NCBI RefSeq assembly: GCF_900143065.1
Contig: NZ_FRCX01000001.1
Span: 682,001 to 746,000, forward strand
Reading direction: 5' to 3'
Origin: Duganella sacchari
GTDB taxonomy: Bacteria; Pseudomonadota; Gammaproteobacteria; Burkholderiales; Burkholderiaceae_D
DNA length: 64,000 nt
The notes beneath the pieces are model-generated. The model was not told where the DNA came from, did no database searches, and worked only from the letters and a program-made list of their open reading frames with translations. The translations under genes were made by a program, and so were the position numbers. This document shows, one piece after another, positions 6,890 through 16,400 of the stretch; within the stretch, counting starts at the first letter, position 1; each line of letters begins with the position of its first letter.

Positions 6890-8368
6890 TCAACCAAAGA
6901 ATCCGTGCAAATACCAGCGCGTTTCCAGTTCCGCCCCTTTGATCACGCGCTCCTTGTAAAGCCAGTAATGCGCGTGGTCCTCGCCCTGGGCCATAAAGTA
7001 GTCGCGCGTTTGCATATCGCTCCACCAGCCAGCTTCGATGCGTTCGCCTGTGGAGCGGATACGTAGCGGCGAACCATAGTAGGGACGGTGGTCGCGTATC
7101 AGCAGCGGCACCGGCTTGGCCAGCAGCCAGGTGGGGCGCGGCAGGCTGGTGACGTCCATCGGCAGTTGCGCGCGGGCTTCGGCCGGACGGATCTTTTCCT
7201 GAATGCTGACCCACGCGTTGGCATGTTCGGGGCGATAGTCCGCTTTCGGCGCTGCTTGCAGCACGTTCTCCGGCCCCAGCCGGGCTGACAGCAGTTCCAG
7301 CAGGCGCTGCCAGTCTTCCTTGCTGCCGCCCGGCTCGGGGAACAGCGAGTCACTGAGCGGCGCCATCGGCTGCACTTGCGGCGCTTCCAGACACAGGCCG
7401 ATGACGGGTGCATCCAGTTCCTGCTTGGCCAGGCGCTCCTTGAGCAGGCGCACCAGATGGGCGTCCTTCCACGTCGGTTCGGCCAGCACGACTTCAATCA
7501 CGGTGGGCGGTCCTGCGGTGCGGCCGCGCTCGTGCTCGAGCAGCAGGCGAATGCGTTCGACCGCCAATTGATGCACACTCAGCCACCCCGTCAGTTGCAA
7601 CAGCAAACGGTGCGCGCCGAACAGCAGCGCTTCCGCATTCTCCACGCGGTCGAACAATTCTATTTTGGCGTGGAAGCTCGCCGGTGCTTCCAGCCACTCA
7701 TGCAGCTCGGGACGCCCGCCATGCGCGTCATCGAGCATGTCCAGCAAGGCACGGCCGCAACGGCGCTGCAAGCCGGGACGCGGCAAACGGTACAGATCCC
7801 CCAGCGTCAGGCAACCGATGCCTTCCATCCAGCTCAGGTACTGGCGCGCTGGCGGCAGCACGCTGACCAGCAAGCCTTCCAGCCTGCGTTCGAGCGAGGA
7901 CATTTTCAGCGCGCGGCCGGCATGGCAGCGCGCCAGCAGCCAGGCGCCACGCGCCGTCGGTGCGCAACTGAGGTTGCCGGTGAAGCCAAGCGCACGCACG
8001 CTGCTTGCCACCTTACGGCACAGCACGTGTATGCCGCCAAACAAACGCAGGCTGGCCCCGACATCCAGCAGCAGCGTGGACTCTTCCGCTTCTGCCAGTT
8101 GTGGCGTGAACTGCAGCAGCGCCAACGCGACCGCCTGCAATGCCTCGGCCTCCAGCGGCAGCGAGCGTTCCTGAAACTGCGCTTGCGGCGCCAGCAGCAT
8201 CGCGCCACCGCGCCGCATGTGCAAGCTCACGCCTGCATCCTGCGCCGCAGGCGACATGGCGGCCACCCGTTCCTGCTCCAGCACAATCGTGCAGTTATCC
8301 GCCGACCAGCGCGGGCAGAATACTTCGAGCGGGAGCCTCGGCAGATGTAGGGCGATCCAGAGACGCAT
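6890..8368 (-). CDS. imuB: ImuB, Y-family polymerase-like adaptor of the SOS mutasome
   Basis: ImuB is a catalytically inactive Y-family relative that bridges ImuA, DnaE2 and the sliding clamp in damage-induced mutagenesis. The 492-residue protein begins MRLWIALHLPRLPLEVF, the usual ImuB start, followed by the UmuC-like palm/fingers region. Near residue 400 there is AQLPMDV, a candidate clamp-binding motif in the position where ImuB proteins carry QLPLW-like peptides, then RPTWLL and the C-terminal GGWW-type region. It overlaps the end of imuA by 74 bases, so the two are co-expressed from the LexA-controlled promoter. No dnaE2 follows; the RES locus occupies the next position. Confidence 0.88.
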   Translation of the reverse strand: MRLWIALHLPRLPLEVFCPRWSADNCTIVLEQERVAAMSPAAQDAGVSLHMRRGGAMLLAPQAQFQERSLPLEAEALQAVALALLQFTPQLAEAEESTLLLDVGASLRLFGGIHVLCRKVASSVRALGFTGNLSCAPTARGAWLLARCHAGRALKMSSLERRLEGLLVSVLPPARQYLSWMEGIGCLTLGDLYRLPRPGLQRRCGRALLDMLDDAHGGRPELHEWLEAPASFHAKIELFDRVENAEALLFGAHRLLLQLTGWLSVHQLAVERIRLLLEHERGRTAGPPTVIEVVLAEPTWKDAHLVRLLKERLAKQELDAPVIGLCLEAPQVQPMAPLSDSLFPEPGGSKEDWQRLLELLSARLGPENVLQAAPKADYRPEHANAWVSIQEKIRPAEARAQLPMDVTSLPRPTWLLAKPVPLLIRDHRPYYGSPLRIRSTGERIEAGWWSDMQTRDYFMAQGEDHAHYWLYKERVIKGAELETRWYLHGFFG

Positions 8369-8990
8369 GACGTTGGAGCAAAGCAGGAGTTAGGGGTAAG
8401 AACAAAGGAGCGTCACGCAACGGTCCTCGTCGTTTGACAAAGCCGATGTCCATGCCGCCCGCCGCCGGTTTCAGCGATAACCGCAATGGCGCCGGTGAGG
8501 CTTCCTGCGCAGCCGTCAACGGCCGCAGCATGCAAAACAGCGTCTCGCTACTTTGCGCCGCCAGATGCAGGCGCCGCAAGGTTTCGCCACGCGCATGCTT
8601 TTGCCACATCAGCAGCGCACCACAACAGCCACTGCGCAGGATTTGCTCGGCGGCCCAGAGCGCATCACTGGCCTTGGCGCCACTGCGTACCCACAGCAGT
8701 TGTGACGGCTCCATGCCCAACGCGGCCAGCGCCAGCGCCTGCGGTGCATGCGGCGGCTGCAGCAGCACGATGGGACGCTTGCCCAGTGCGGCCAGCGCCG
8801 GCTGCAACAGCCGCAACTCGCCGATGCCGTGTTGCTGCACCAGCAGATCCACCAGCGTCCCCAACGGCCAACCGCCGCCCGGCAACTGCGCGGACAGCGC
8901 GGCAAAACCGGTGTCCAGACAGCGCGTGGCGCTTTGTGCGAGTTGGTCCGCCCGCCATAGCGACGGGTGCACGGTTTCAGGGAGTGTCAT
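8295..8990 (-). CDS. imuA: ImuA, SulA/RecA-like component of the SOS mutasome
   Basis: First gene of the imuA-imuB pair, 231 residues. The protein has the RecA/SulA-like ImuA layout: an N-terminal VHPSLWRADQL, LPGGGWPLGTLVDLL in place of a P-loop, LLWVRSGAKASDALWAAEQ, and LRPLTAAQEASPAPLRLSL toward the end. The ATG at 8990 is the sensible start (MTLPETVHP); the frame extends upstream but into the LexA box region. ImuA is required for DnaE2-dependent translesion mutagenesis in other proteobacteria. Confidence 0.87.
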   Translation of the reverse strand: MTLPETVHPSLWRADQLAQSATRCLDTGFAALSAQLPGGGWPLGTLVDLLVQQHGIGELRLLQPALAALGKRPIVLLQPPHAPQALALAALGMEPSQLLWVRSGAKASDALWAAEQILRSGCCGALLMWQKHARGETLRRLHLAAQSSETLFCMLRPLTAAQEASPAPLRLSLKPAAGGMDIGFVKRRGPLRDAPLFLPLTPALLQRHASLDRPTSAEAPARSILPALVGG

Positions 8991-9008
8991 GGCATTGTAC
9001 CGCAAATA

Positions 9009-9024
9009 CTGTATAAATACACAG
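9009..9024. promoter_or_regulatory. LexA (SOS) box
   Basis: CTG-TATAAATACA-CAG matches the CTG-N10-CAG LexA consensus with an A/T-rich centre, like E. coli sites. It lies 18 bases before the imuA ATG, where bound LexA would block the imuA promoter. It also lies upstream of the divergent antiporter gene, whose expression could be touched by the same operator. Confidence 0.85.
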
Positions 9025-9104
9025 TACTACTCGCACGCTTGTTTGGCAAGGTTTATCTGCCTTTGCTGTACCATGTGCCTGGAAGAATTACCAAAGGACA
9101 CACT

Positions 9105-10361
9105 TTGCAAACGATACAACTGATCGGCGCCATCCTGTTTGGCCTGGCGCTACTGCATACTTTCGCCGCCAAATCCTTCGAGGTGCTGTCGCATCGCCAT
9201 CCCCGTCACGCCGGGCTGTTTCACCTGCTCGGTGAAGTGGAAGTGGTGTTTGGTTTCTGGGCCTTCATCCTGATGCTGGCAATCGCCTTCCTCAATGGGG
9301 GCGAGGCTGCGATTGCGTATGCCGAATCGCGCCAGTACACCGAGCCGCTGTTTGTGTTTGTGGTGATGGTGGTGGCCGCATCGCGGCCTGTGCTGGACAT
9401 CGTGCAACGCGTGCTGCTGGCCCTGGCGCGCAGCATGCCGGTAAAAACCGAACTGGCGCTGGTCTGGTTCGGCCTGGCGCTGGTGCCGCTGACCGGCTCG
9501 CTGATTACCGAACCGGCCGCCATGACACTGGCCGCGCTGATGCTGGCGCCGCTGATCTTCCGCGACGGCATGCCGGAATGGCTCAAATATGCAGCCTTGG
9601 GCGTGCTGTTCGTGAACATTTCCATCGGCGGCCTGCTGACCGCCTACGCCGCGCCGCCAGTGCTGATGGTGGCCGCCACCTGGGATTGGGACAGCGCCTA
9701 CATGGCCTCGCAATTTGGCTGGAAGGCGACGCTGGCAGTGCTGGTCAACGCCACTGCCATCTGCTTCGTGCTGCGCAAGCACCTGCACACCGCTACCGAT
9801 AACACGACTGCCACCAGCAATGCTCCAGCCGTGCCGCTGGCTGTCACCGCCATTCATCTGGTCTTCCTGGCTGCGGTGGTGATACTGGGCCACCATCCGG
9901 TGCTGTTCCTCGGCATCTTCATGCTGTTCCTGGGCTTCACCACCGCCTACCAGCGCTACCAAAGCCCGCTGATTATCAAAGAAGGCCTGCTGGTGGGGTT
10001 CTTCCTGGCCGGACTGGTGGTACTGGGCGGGATGCAGCAATGGTGGTTGCAGCCGATTGTGGAAAGCCTGTCGCCGCTGGCCCTGTTCTTCGGTTCCATG
10101 AGCCTGACTGCGATTACCGATAACGCCGCCCTGACCTACCTGGGCTCCCTCATCAACGGCATTTCCGCAGACGCGCAATACATGCTGGTGGCAGGCGCAG
10201 TGACCGGCGGCGGCCTGACCGTCATCGCCAATGCGCCCAATCCGGCCGGCGTTTCGCTGCTGCGCCGTGGCTTCCAGGACCAATCGATCAGCGCCCTGGG
10301 CCTGCTGGCCGGCGCCCTCGCCCCCACTGCCGTCTCGGCTATCGCCTTCTTGCTGCTCTGA
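9105..10361 (+). CDS. Putative Na+/H+ antiporter family membrane protein
   Basis: A polytopic inner-membrane protein of 418 residues, about eleven hydrophobic segments, resembling the putative Na+/H+ antiporter family once listed as DUF1504. Conserved-looking features are LLGEVEVVFGFWAF, GSLITEPAAMTL in a central membrane segment, and TAITDNAALTYLGSL near the end, where acidic residues inside membrane segments suggest cation coupling. The start is TTG at 9105: AAAGGA lies six bases upstream and no in-frame ATG fits. Substrate is inferred from the family only. It is divergent from imuA across the LexA box. Confidence 0.8.
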   Translation: MQTIQLIGAILFGLALLHTFAAKSFEVLSHRHPRHAGLFHLLGEVEVVFGFWAFILMLAIAFLNGGEAAIAYAESRQYTEPLFVFVVMVVAASRPVLDIVQRVLLALARSMPVKTELALVWFGLALVPLTGSLITEPAAMTLAALMLAPLIFRDGMPEWLKYAALGVLFVNISIGGLLTAYAAPPVLMVAATWDWDSAYMASQFGWKATLAVLVNATAICFVLRKHLHTATDNTTATSNAPAVPLAVTAIHLVFLAAVVILGHHPVLFLGIFMLFLGFTTAYQRYQSPLIIKEGLLVGFFLAGLVVLGGMQQWWLQPIVESLSPLALFFGSMSLTAITDNAALTYLGSLINGISADAQYMLVAGAVTGGGLTVIANAPNPAGVSLLRRGFQDQSISALGLLAGALAPTAVSAIAFLLL

Positions 10362-10459
10362 TCCATTCATGGCCTAGTCATTTAGACAGTTCTTGCACCT
10401 TTTGATTACACCAAGCTCTGGGTAGCATGGGTTGATATTCAACTCATTGAAGGTGTCTT

Positions 10460-11437
10460 ATGAAATGGAGTGCGGTATTTTTGCTGTTGTGCGGACTGGC
10501 TGGCGTGGCTGTGGCGGCGGATGGCGATGGTGGTAGCGGTGCGCAGCGCGCGCAGCGGGCCGGCAAAACGCTGATCGGCCAGCCGGGACCTGCCGCCAGC
10601 GTAACGTCGATTGACGGCCAGCGCATCGACCTGGCGTCGCTATATGGCAAGCAGCCGGTATATCTGAAATTCTGGGCGACGTGGTGCAAGCCATGCAACG
10701 AGCAGGCGCCCGCGTTTGAGCAGATCTATGAGAAGTACGGCAAGCGCATTGCCGTGGTGGCCGTCAACACCGGCTATAGCGAAACGGAAGCCGACGTGCG
10801 CGCTTTCATCGCCAGGTACAAGCTGCAGATGCCGGTGGTAATCGATGACGGCAGCCTGGCCGGCAAGCTGAATCTGCGCGTCACACCGCAGCACGTGATT
10901 ATCGATGCCAGCGGCCGTATCGTGCATGTCGGCCACCTGGACGACAAGGAGCTGCGCGATGCACTGGAGCGCGTCGCCACAACCAGGCCTGCTGCCAATA
11001 CGATTCCGCTGGCGCCGCAAGGCACTACAGCCGCAGCGTTCAAAGTGGGGGACCGCGTGGGCGGCATCAGCGTTACCACCATGACGGGCAAAAAGGTATC
11101 GTTCAACGCCGGCAAGCCACGCGCGCTGGTGTTCTTCTCGCCGTGGTGCGAGTCCTATCTGCGTGATACGCGCCCTGTCGTTGCCGCCGCCTGCGAACGT
11201 ACACGCATCGAAAGCGAAAAGCTGGCCAAAGACCGCAGCACGGAATGGCTGGCGATTTCCTCACCGTTGTGGACTTCGCGCGCCGAACTGGCCGACTACG
11301 CCAAACAGCATCACACCAGCATTCCACTGACCCTGGACGAAGATGGTGAAATCTTCCGCGCCTTCGGCGTGCAGAATATCCCCACCATCGTGATGCTGGA
11401 TGCGCAGGGACGCGTCAGCAAAATAATCGCGCCATGA
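10460..11437 (+). CDS. Exported tandem thioredoxin-like protein (TlpA/ResA type)
   Basis: A periplasmic thiol-disulfide protein of 325 residues with a signal peptide (cleavage near residue 20). Domain 1 carries a full redox site, WATWCKPC with Cys76 and Cys79, and a cis-proline region (RVTPQHVIID). Domain 2 (about 195-325) has the thioredoxin outline with NIPTIVMLD but only one cysteine in the active-site position (SPWCESYL, Cys230). The second domain therefore looks catalytically degenerate or uses a single-thiol mechanism. Its stop overlaps the start of the next gene by four bases, so the two are coupled. Confidence 0.85.
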   Translation: MKWSAVFLLLCGLAGVAVAADGDGGSGAQRAQRAGKTLIGQPGPAASVTSIDGQRIDLASLYGKQPVYLKFWATWCKPCNEQAPAFEQIYEKYGKRIAVVAVNTGYSETEADVRAFIARYKLQMPVVIDDGSLAGKLNLRVTPQHVIIDASGRIVHVGHLDDKELRDALERVATTRPAANTIPLAPQGTTAAAFKVGDRVGGISVTTMTGKKVSFNAGKPRALVFFSPWCESYLRDTRPVVAAACERTRIESEKLAKDRSTEWLAISSPLWTSRAELADYAKQHHTSIPLTLDEDGEIFRAFGVQNIPTIVMLDAQGRVSKIIAP

Positions 11438-12363
11438 AAAAGTCCGACCTCGCCTGCCTGCTGACGCTTGCCGCGCTATGGGGTGCGTCATACCTGTTCA
11501 TGCGTGTGGGCGCGGGCGAATTCGGCGCGCTCTCCATGGCCGGTGCGCGGGCGGCGGGAGCGTCTCTACTGCTATTGCCGATACTGGCTGCGCGGCGCGA
11601 TGGCAGCCTGGCCGAGCTGCGCCGCCACTGGCAGCGTATCGCACTGGTGGGCATGACCAATTGCGCCCTGCCCTTTCTGCTGTTCGGCTACGCGGCGCTG
11701 AGCATCAATGCCAGCCTGTCCGCGATCTTCAATGCGGCCACGCCGTTGTATGCGGCCATCATCGGCTGGTTATGGATCAGGGAACGCATTGACCCGCCGC
11801 GTGCCGCGAGCCTGGTACTGGGTTTTGCCGGCGTCGCATGGCTGGTGTGCGATGGCGCCGGATTCAAGGATGGTGCGACTGGATGGGCGGTGCTGGCCTG
11901 CGTGGCGGCGACCATGCTATATGCGTTTTCTGCGCACTACAGCAAGCAGCGCCTGGCGCACATCGATCCGCTCGTCGTGGCTACGGGCAGCCAGCTCAGT
12001 TCTGCGATTGTACTGGCGGCGCCTGCATGGATCTGGCGGCCGAGCGTAATGCCTTCCGCGTCATCGTGGCTGGCATTGCTGGCGTTGACGGTTGCCAGCA
12101 CGGCGCTGGCCTATGTGCTGTTCTTCCACCTGGTTGCACGCGTGGGTGCAGCACGAACCATGGCGGTGCCGTTCCTGGTGCCGGCGTTCGGCGTGTTGTG
12201 GGGCGTGCTCTTTCTGGGGGAGGTATTCAGCGCAAAGATGGCGCTGGGTGCGGCGTTGATTGTCGCGGGAACGGCGTTGACGACGGGTGTCCTCAAGCGC
12301 GCCGATGGCGGCCGAAAAACTCCAGCATCATCTTGCTTGCATTCGGACCGGCGCGGTCATTGA
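11434..12363 (+). CDS. EamA/DMT-superfamily transporter
   Basis: An inner-membrane exporter of small metabolites, 309 residues, with ten predicted hydrophobic segments in two EamA repeats. Recognisable points are LAALWGASYLFMRVG at the start, an AALSINASLSAIFNAATPLYAAI segment and an FLGEVFSAKMALGAALI segment. The start overlaps the thioredoxin-like gene (ATGA), giving a two-gene unit. Its last 24 codons are read antisense to the end of the esterase gene, a 71-bp convergent overlap. Substrate unknown. Confidence 0.87.
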   Translation: MKKSDLACLLTLAALWGASYLFMRVGAGEFGALSMAGARAAGASLLLLPILAARRDGSLAELRRHWQRIALVGMTNCALPFLLFGYAALSINASLSAIFNAATPLYAAIIGWLWIRERIDPPRAASLVLGFAGVAWLVCDGAGFKDGATGWAVLACVAATMLYAFSAHYSKQRLAHIDPLVVATGSQLSSAIVLAAPAWIWRPSVMPSASSWLALLALTVASTALAYVLFFHLVARVGAARTMAVPFLVPAFGVLWGVLFLGEVFSAKMALGAALIVAGTALTTGVLKRADGGRKTPASSCLHSDRRGH

Positions 12364-13423
12364 AGGCGAAGGCAGGATCGCCACCGCTCCACGCATGTTC
12401 CAGCTTGTCGACCTGTGCGACGCGCAGCAGCAATTTGCGGCCATCGAAGAAGTCATGCAGCGTGTAGTGGCGTTTACGCGTGGTCTTGGCAGGACCGGAT
12501 AAATGGTTGAGCAGCATGCTTTGCCTGACCAGCTGCAGCTGGTTGACTGAGCGGACGACGTTGTCGCTGTCGCCCTGAAACAGGATGGCAGGCATGCCCG
12601 GAAATCCCGGATGGCGCTTCAGGATTTCGTGCGCGGCGAGATCTGCACGCATGCCAAGCGCGCCATTCTTCATCACGCTCAGCGCGCCCAGCGGATTATG
12701 GCCTGCGCCGAAAACGGGCCCTGAGTGCAAGCCAACCGCAGCGAAAAGATGCGGGTTGTTCAGCGCCAGGATGTTGGCCATGCCGGCGCCGGCCGAAATG
12801 CCGGCGGCGTAAATACGCGAACGGTCTATCGCGTGCAGCGTCGACACTTTATGGATCATCGCCAGGATGGTGGCAACATCGCCGCCGCCTTCCTGCGTGG
12901 CGCGGTCATACCATTTCCAGCAGCGGTGTGGGTGGGCGCTCACTGGCTGCTGTGGATAGAGGACTGCGTAGCCCAGCTTTTCCGCCCACAGGTTCATGCG
13001 CGAGCCTTGCGCGAATTGCGTCGCGGTCTGTTGACAGCCGTGCAGCATCACGAGCAGCGGCAAACCTTTGCTGGCCGCGCGTTCAGACAGATTGTTGGGC
13101 AGGTATAGCCAGTAGCTCATACGCTGCCCCGCCGCGTTGGGGAGATAAGAAGTAAGCCATTTGCCCGGAGCGACGGCGGGCGGTTCGGTGGCGGATGGCA
13201 TGGCAGGGAACACGCCCGGCGTCCGCAGGGGCGCCGGATGCGGCTTCGCGCGTGGCTGTTGCGTTGTGGTGCGCTTAGGCTTAGGCGTGGGCTTGGGCTT
13301 CGCTGCGGCCCTGGCGGCTTTATTGGCTGCTTTGGTATTGGCCGCGGTGGCATCGGCAAATAGCTTTGCCGTCCGTGTACCGGCACGGATCAGACTGCGC
13401 AGCAGCTTGCCGGATTTGACCAT
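12293..13423 (-). CDS. PHB depolymerase-family esterase
   Basis: An alpha/beta-hydrolase esterase of the PHB depolymerase family, 376 residues. LLVMLHGCQQTATQFAQGS gives the oxyanion region, GISAGAGMAN the nucleophile elbow (GxSxG), and HAWSGGD the C-terminal histidine region. Residues 1-100 are Lys/Ala/Pro-rich with TPKPKPT-like repeats and look like a flexible linker; no classical signal peptide is seen. The ATG at 13423 follows GAGGAGG, a strong ribosome site. Substrate could be short-chain polyhydroxyalkanoate or feruloyl-type esters. Confidence 0.85.
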   Translation of the reverse strand: MVKSGKLLRSLIRAGTRTAKLFADATAANTKAANKAARAAAKPKPTPKPKRTTTQQPRAKPHPAPLRTPGVFPAMPSATEPPAVAPGKWLTSYLPNAAGQRMSYWLYLPNNLSERAASKGLPLLVMLHGCQQTATQFAQGSRMNLWAEKLGYAVLYPQQPVSAHPHRCWKWYDRATQEGGGDVATILAMIHKVSTLHAIDRSRIYAAGISAGAGMANILALNNPHLFAAVGLHSGPVFGAGHNPLGALSVMKNGALGMRADLAAHEILKRHPGFPGMPAILFQGDSDNVVRSVNQLQLVRQSMLLNHLSGPAKTTRKRHYTLHDFFDGRKLLLRVAQVDKLEHAWSGGDPAFAFNDRAGPNASKMMLEFFGRHRRA

Positions 13424-13489
13424 CACAACCTCCTCATGTTGCAAAATAGTCTATCCGAAAGCTGCCGCGTGCTGCGTACGGCAGGCCGC

Positions 13490-16400
13490 TTAACGCTGCA
13501 TGGACTCCCACACTTTTTGCAGGCGCTTGGTCGATACCGGCATCGGCGTACGCAATTCCTGTGCGAACAGGGAGACGCGCAATTCCTCCAGCATCCAGCG
13601 GAATTCCACCATCTTCGGATCGGTATTCTTGCCGGCCGATTTGTCGCGGCTCGCACGCAGATACAGCGCTGACGCCTGCTGCCATTCGGCCATCAATTTC
13701 GTATCGCGGGATGGATCGCCACGCAGCTTCTCGATACGCACGTTCATCGCTTTCAGATAGCGTGGGAAATGCGCCAGCTGGCTGTATTCGTTCTCCAGCA
13801 GGAAGCGCTTGTGCACCAGTCCTTGCAGTTGCTGCTGCATGTCCTGCGCCGCCTGCTGCGGCAAGCCTTGCAGGCGTTTCGGCAAGCCGTGGAACTCGGT
13901 CAGCACCTGCGACAGCAGACGTGCGATCTCATTCACCAGCAGTACCAGGCGCGATTTGCCTTCATCCTTGCGCTTGGCGAAGGTGGCGGCGTCGATCGGC
14001 AGCGGGTCTTGCAGGCACGCGATGTCCAGCGCCTTGTTGATGATCTGTTCGCGCAGTTCTTCCTGCGTGCCCATGCTCATGAACTGCATGCCCATCTGCT
14101 GCAAATTGGGGATGCTCTTTTCGATGAACTTGATCTGGTCCTTCATCTGCAACGCGAACAGGCGGCGCAGGCCAACGCGGTGCGTGCGGGCCGCAACGGT
14201 TGGATCGTCGAACACTTCCAGGTCGCAGTGCGTGCCTTTGTCCACCAGTGCCGGGAAGCCGATCAGCGTCAGCTTGCCCTGGGCGATTTCCAGTAGCTCC
14301 GGCAGTTCGCCGAAGGTCCAGGAAGTCAGGTTGGTCAGCGTGATGTTGTTGGTCGACGTGCCGGTTGCAGCAGGCGCAGCATGGGTACCCGCTGGTGCCG
14401 GTACCGGTGCGGCAGTATTTTTTGACGGCACAACGGCGCGCGCAGCGACGGTGGACTGCGAGCCGGAAGCCTCTGCCATTTTCTGGAAGCTCTCGCGTGC
14501 CTGCGTGCCGTACTCCGCCTGCAAGGTGGCGAGGTTGCGGCCCATGTCCAGCTGGCGGCCATGCTCGTCGATCACCTTGAAGTTCATGAAGTGGTGAGCA
14601 GGCAGCGTCTCCGGCTTGAAATCGGAGGTCAGCGGCGTGACCGTAATCTGCGCGCGGATGTCGGCAATGATGGCATCAATCAGCTCACCACGGCCGAAGG
14701 CATGCTTCTCTTCGATGCGCTCGCAGAACCTGACAGCATATTCCGGCAGCGGCACGCAGTGGCGGCGCAGTTTTTGAGGCAGGGATTTCAGCAGCAGATG
14801 CACCTTCTCCTTCAGCATGCCCGGCACCAGCCACTCGCAACGTTCGCGCGACAACTGGTTGAGCGCATACAGCGGTACTGCCAGCGTCACGCCATCGCGC
14901 ACGCTGCCCGGCTCGAAGTGATAGGTCAGCGCCAGTTCCAGGCCGCTCGCATTCATCTTCTTGGGGAACAGGTCCGTGGTAACGCCTGCGGCCTCGTGGC
15001 GCATCAGCTCATCACGATTCAGGTACAGCAGCTTGGGCTCCTGGGCGGTAGCGTCCTTGTGCCACTTTTCAAAGCCCGCGCCGTTGACCACGTCCGCCGG
15101 AATCAGCTTGTCGTAGAACGCGGCAATCAGTTCATCATCCACCAGCACGTCCTGGCGGCGCGACTTGTGTTCAAGGTTTTCGATCTCCTTGACCAGCTTG
15201 TGGTTATGCGCAAAGAACGGCGCACGCGTCTCGTAATCGCCGCCCACCAGCGCATCGCGGATGAAGATTTCGCGCGCTTCGGCCGGATTGAACAGGCCAT
15301 AGTTGATGCGGCGCTGGCTGTAGACCACCAGGCCGTACAAGGTCGCGCGCTCGGAGGCGGTGACTTGCGCCGAGCGTTTTTCCCAGCGCGGCTCGCCCCA
15401 CGATTTTTTCAGCAGGTGGCCGCCAACCTTCTCCAGCCACTCCGGCTGGATCTGCGCGATGCAGCGGGCGTACAGGCGCGTGGTGTCCACCAGCTCCGCC
15501 GCCATGATCCACTTGCCCGGTTTCTTGGACAACGAGGAACCCGGCCAGATATTGAACTTGATGCCGCGCGCGCCAAGGAAGCCCGGATCGTCTTCCATCT
15601 TGAAGCCGATGTTACCCAGCAGGCCAGTCAGCAGCGCCAGGTGCAGGTTTTCGTAGGTGGCCGGCGTTTCGTTCAGGCGCCAGCCCTGTTCTTTGACGAT
15701 GGTCAGCAGTTGCGAGTGCACGTCGCGCCACTCGCGCAGACGCAGTTGCGACAGGAAGTTGGTGCGGCAATTGTCTTGCAGCTGGCGGTTGGTCTTCTTG
15801 TGCTCAATCGCGTTTTCGAACCACTTCCAGATCTTGATATAGCTGAGGAACTCGGACTTCTCGTCAGCGAACTTCTTGTGCGCTTCATCGGCCGCCTGCT
15901 GGTGCTCCATCGGCCGGTCACGCGGGTCTTGCACCGACAGGGCCGACGCGATAATCAGCACTTCGTTGAGGCAGACGTTGTCCAGCGCGGCCAGGATCAT
16001 GCGGCCGACGCGCGGGTCCAGCGGCAGCTTGGCCAGCTTTTTACCCAGTGGCGTGATCTGGTTGTATTCATCCACCGCGCCCAGTTCCTGCAGCAGCTGG
16101 TAGCCGTCTGCAATCGCGCGCGCCAGCGGCGGTTCGATGAACGGGAAGCTCTCGACGTCCGCCAGGTGCAGCGTTTTCATGCGCAGGATGACGGAGGCCA
16201 GCGAGGAGCGCAGGATTTCAGGCTCGGTAAATTTGGGGCGCTGCAGGAATTCCTGCTCGTCGTACAGGCGGATACACACGCCATCGGCCACACGGCCGCA
16301 ACGGCCGGCGCGCTGGTTGGCGGCCGACTGGGCGATCGGTTCGATCTGCAGCTGTTCGACCTTGTTGCGGTAGCTGTAGCGCTTCACACGCGCCAGGCCA

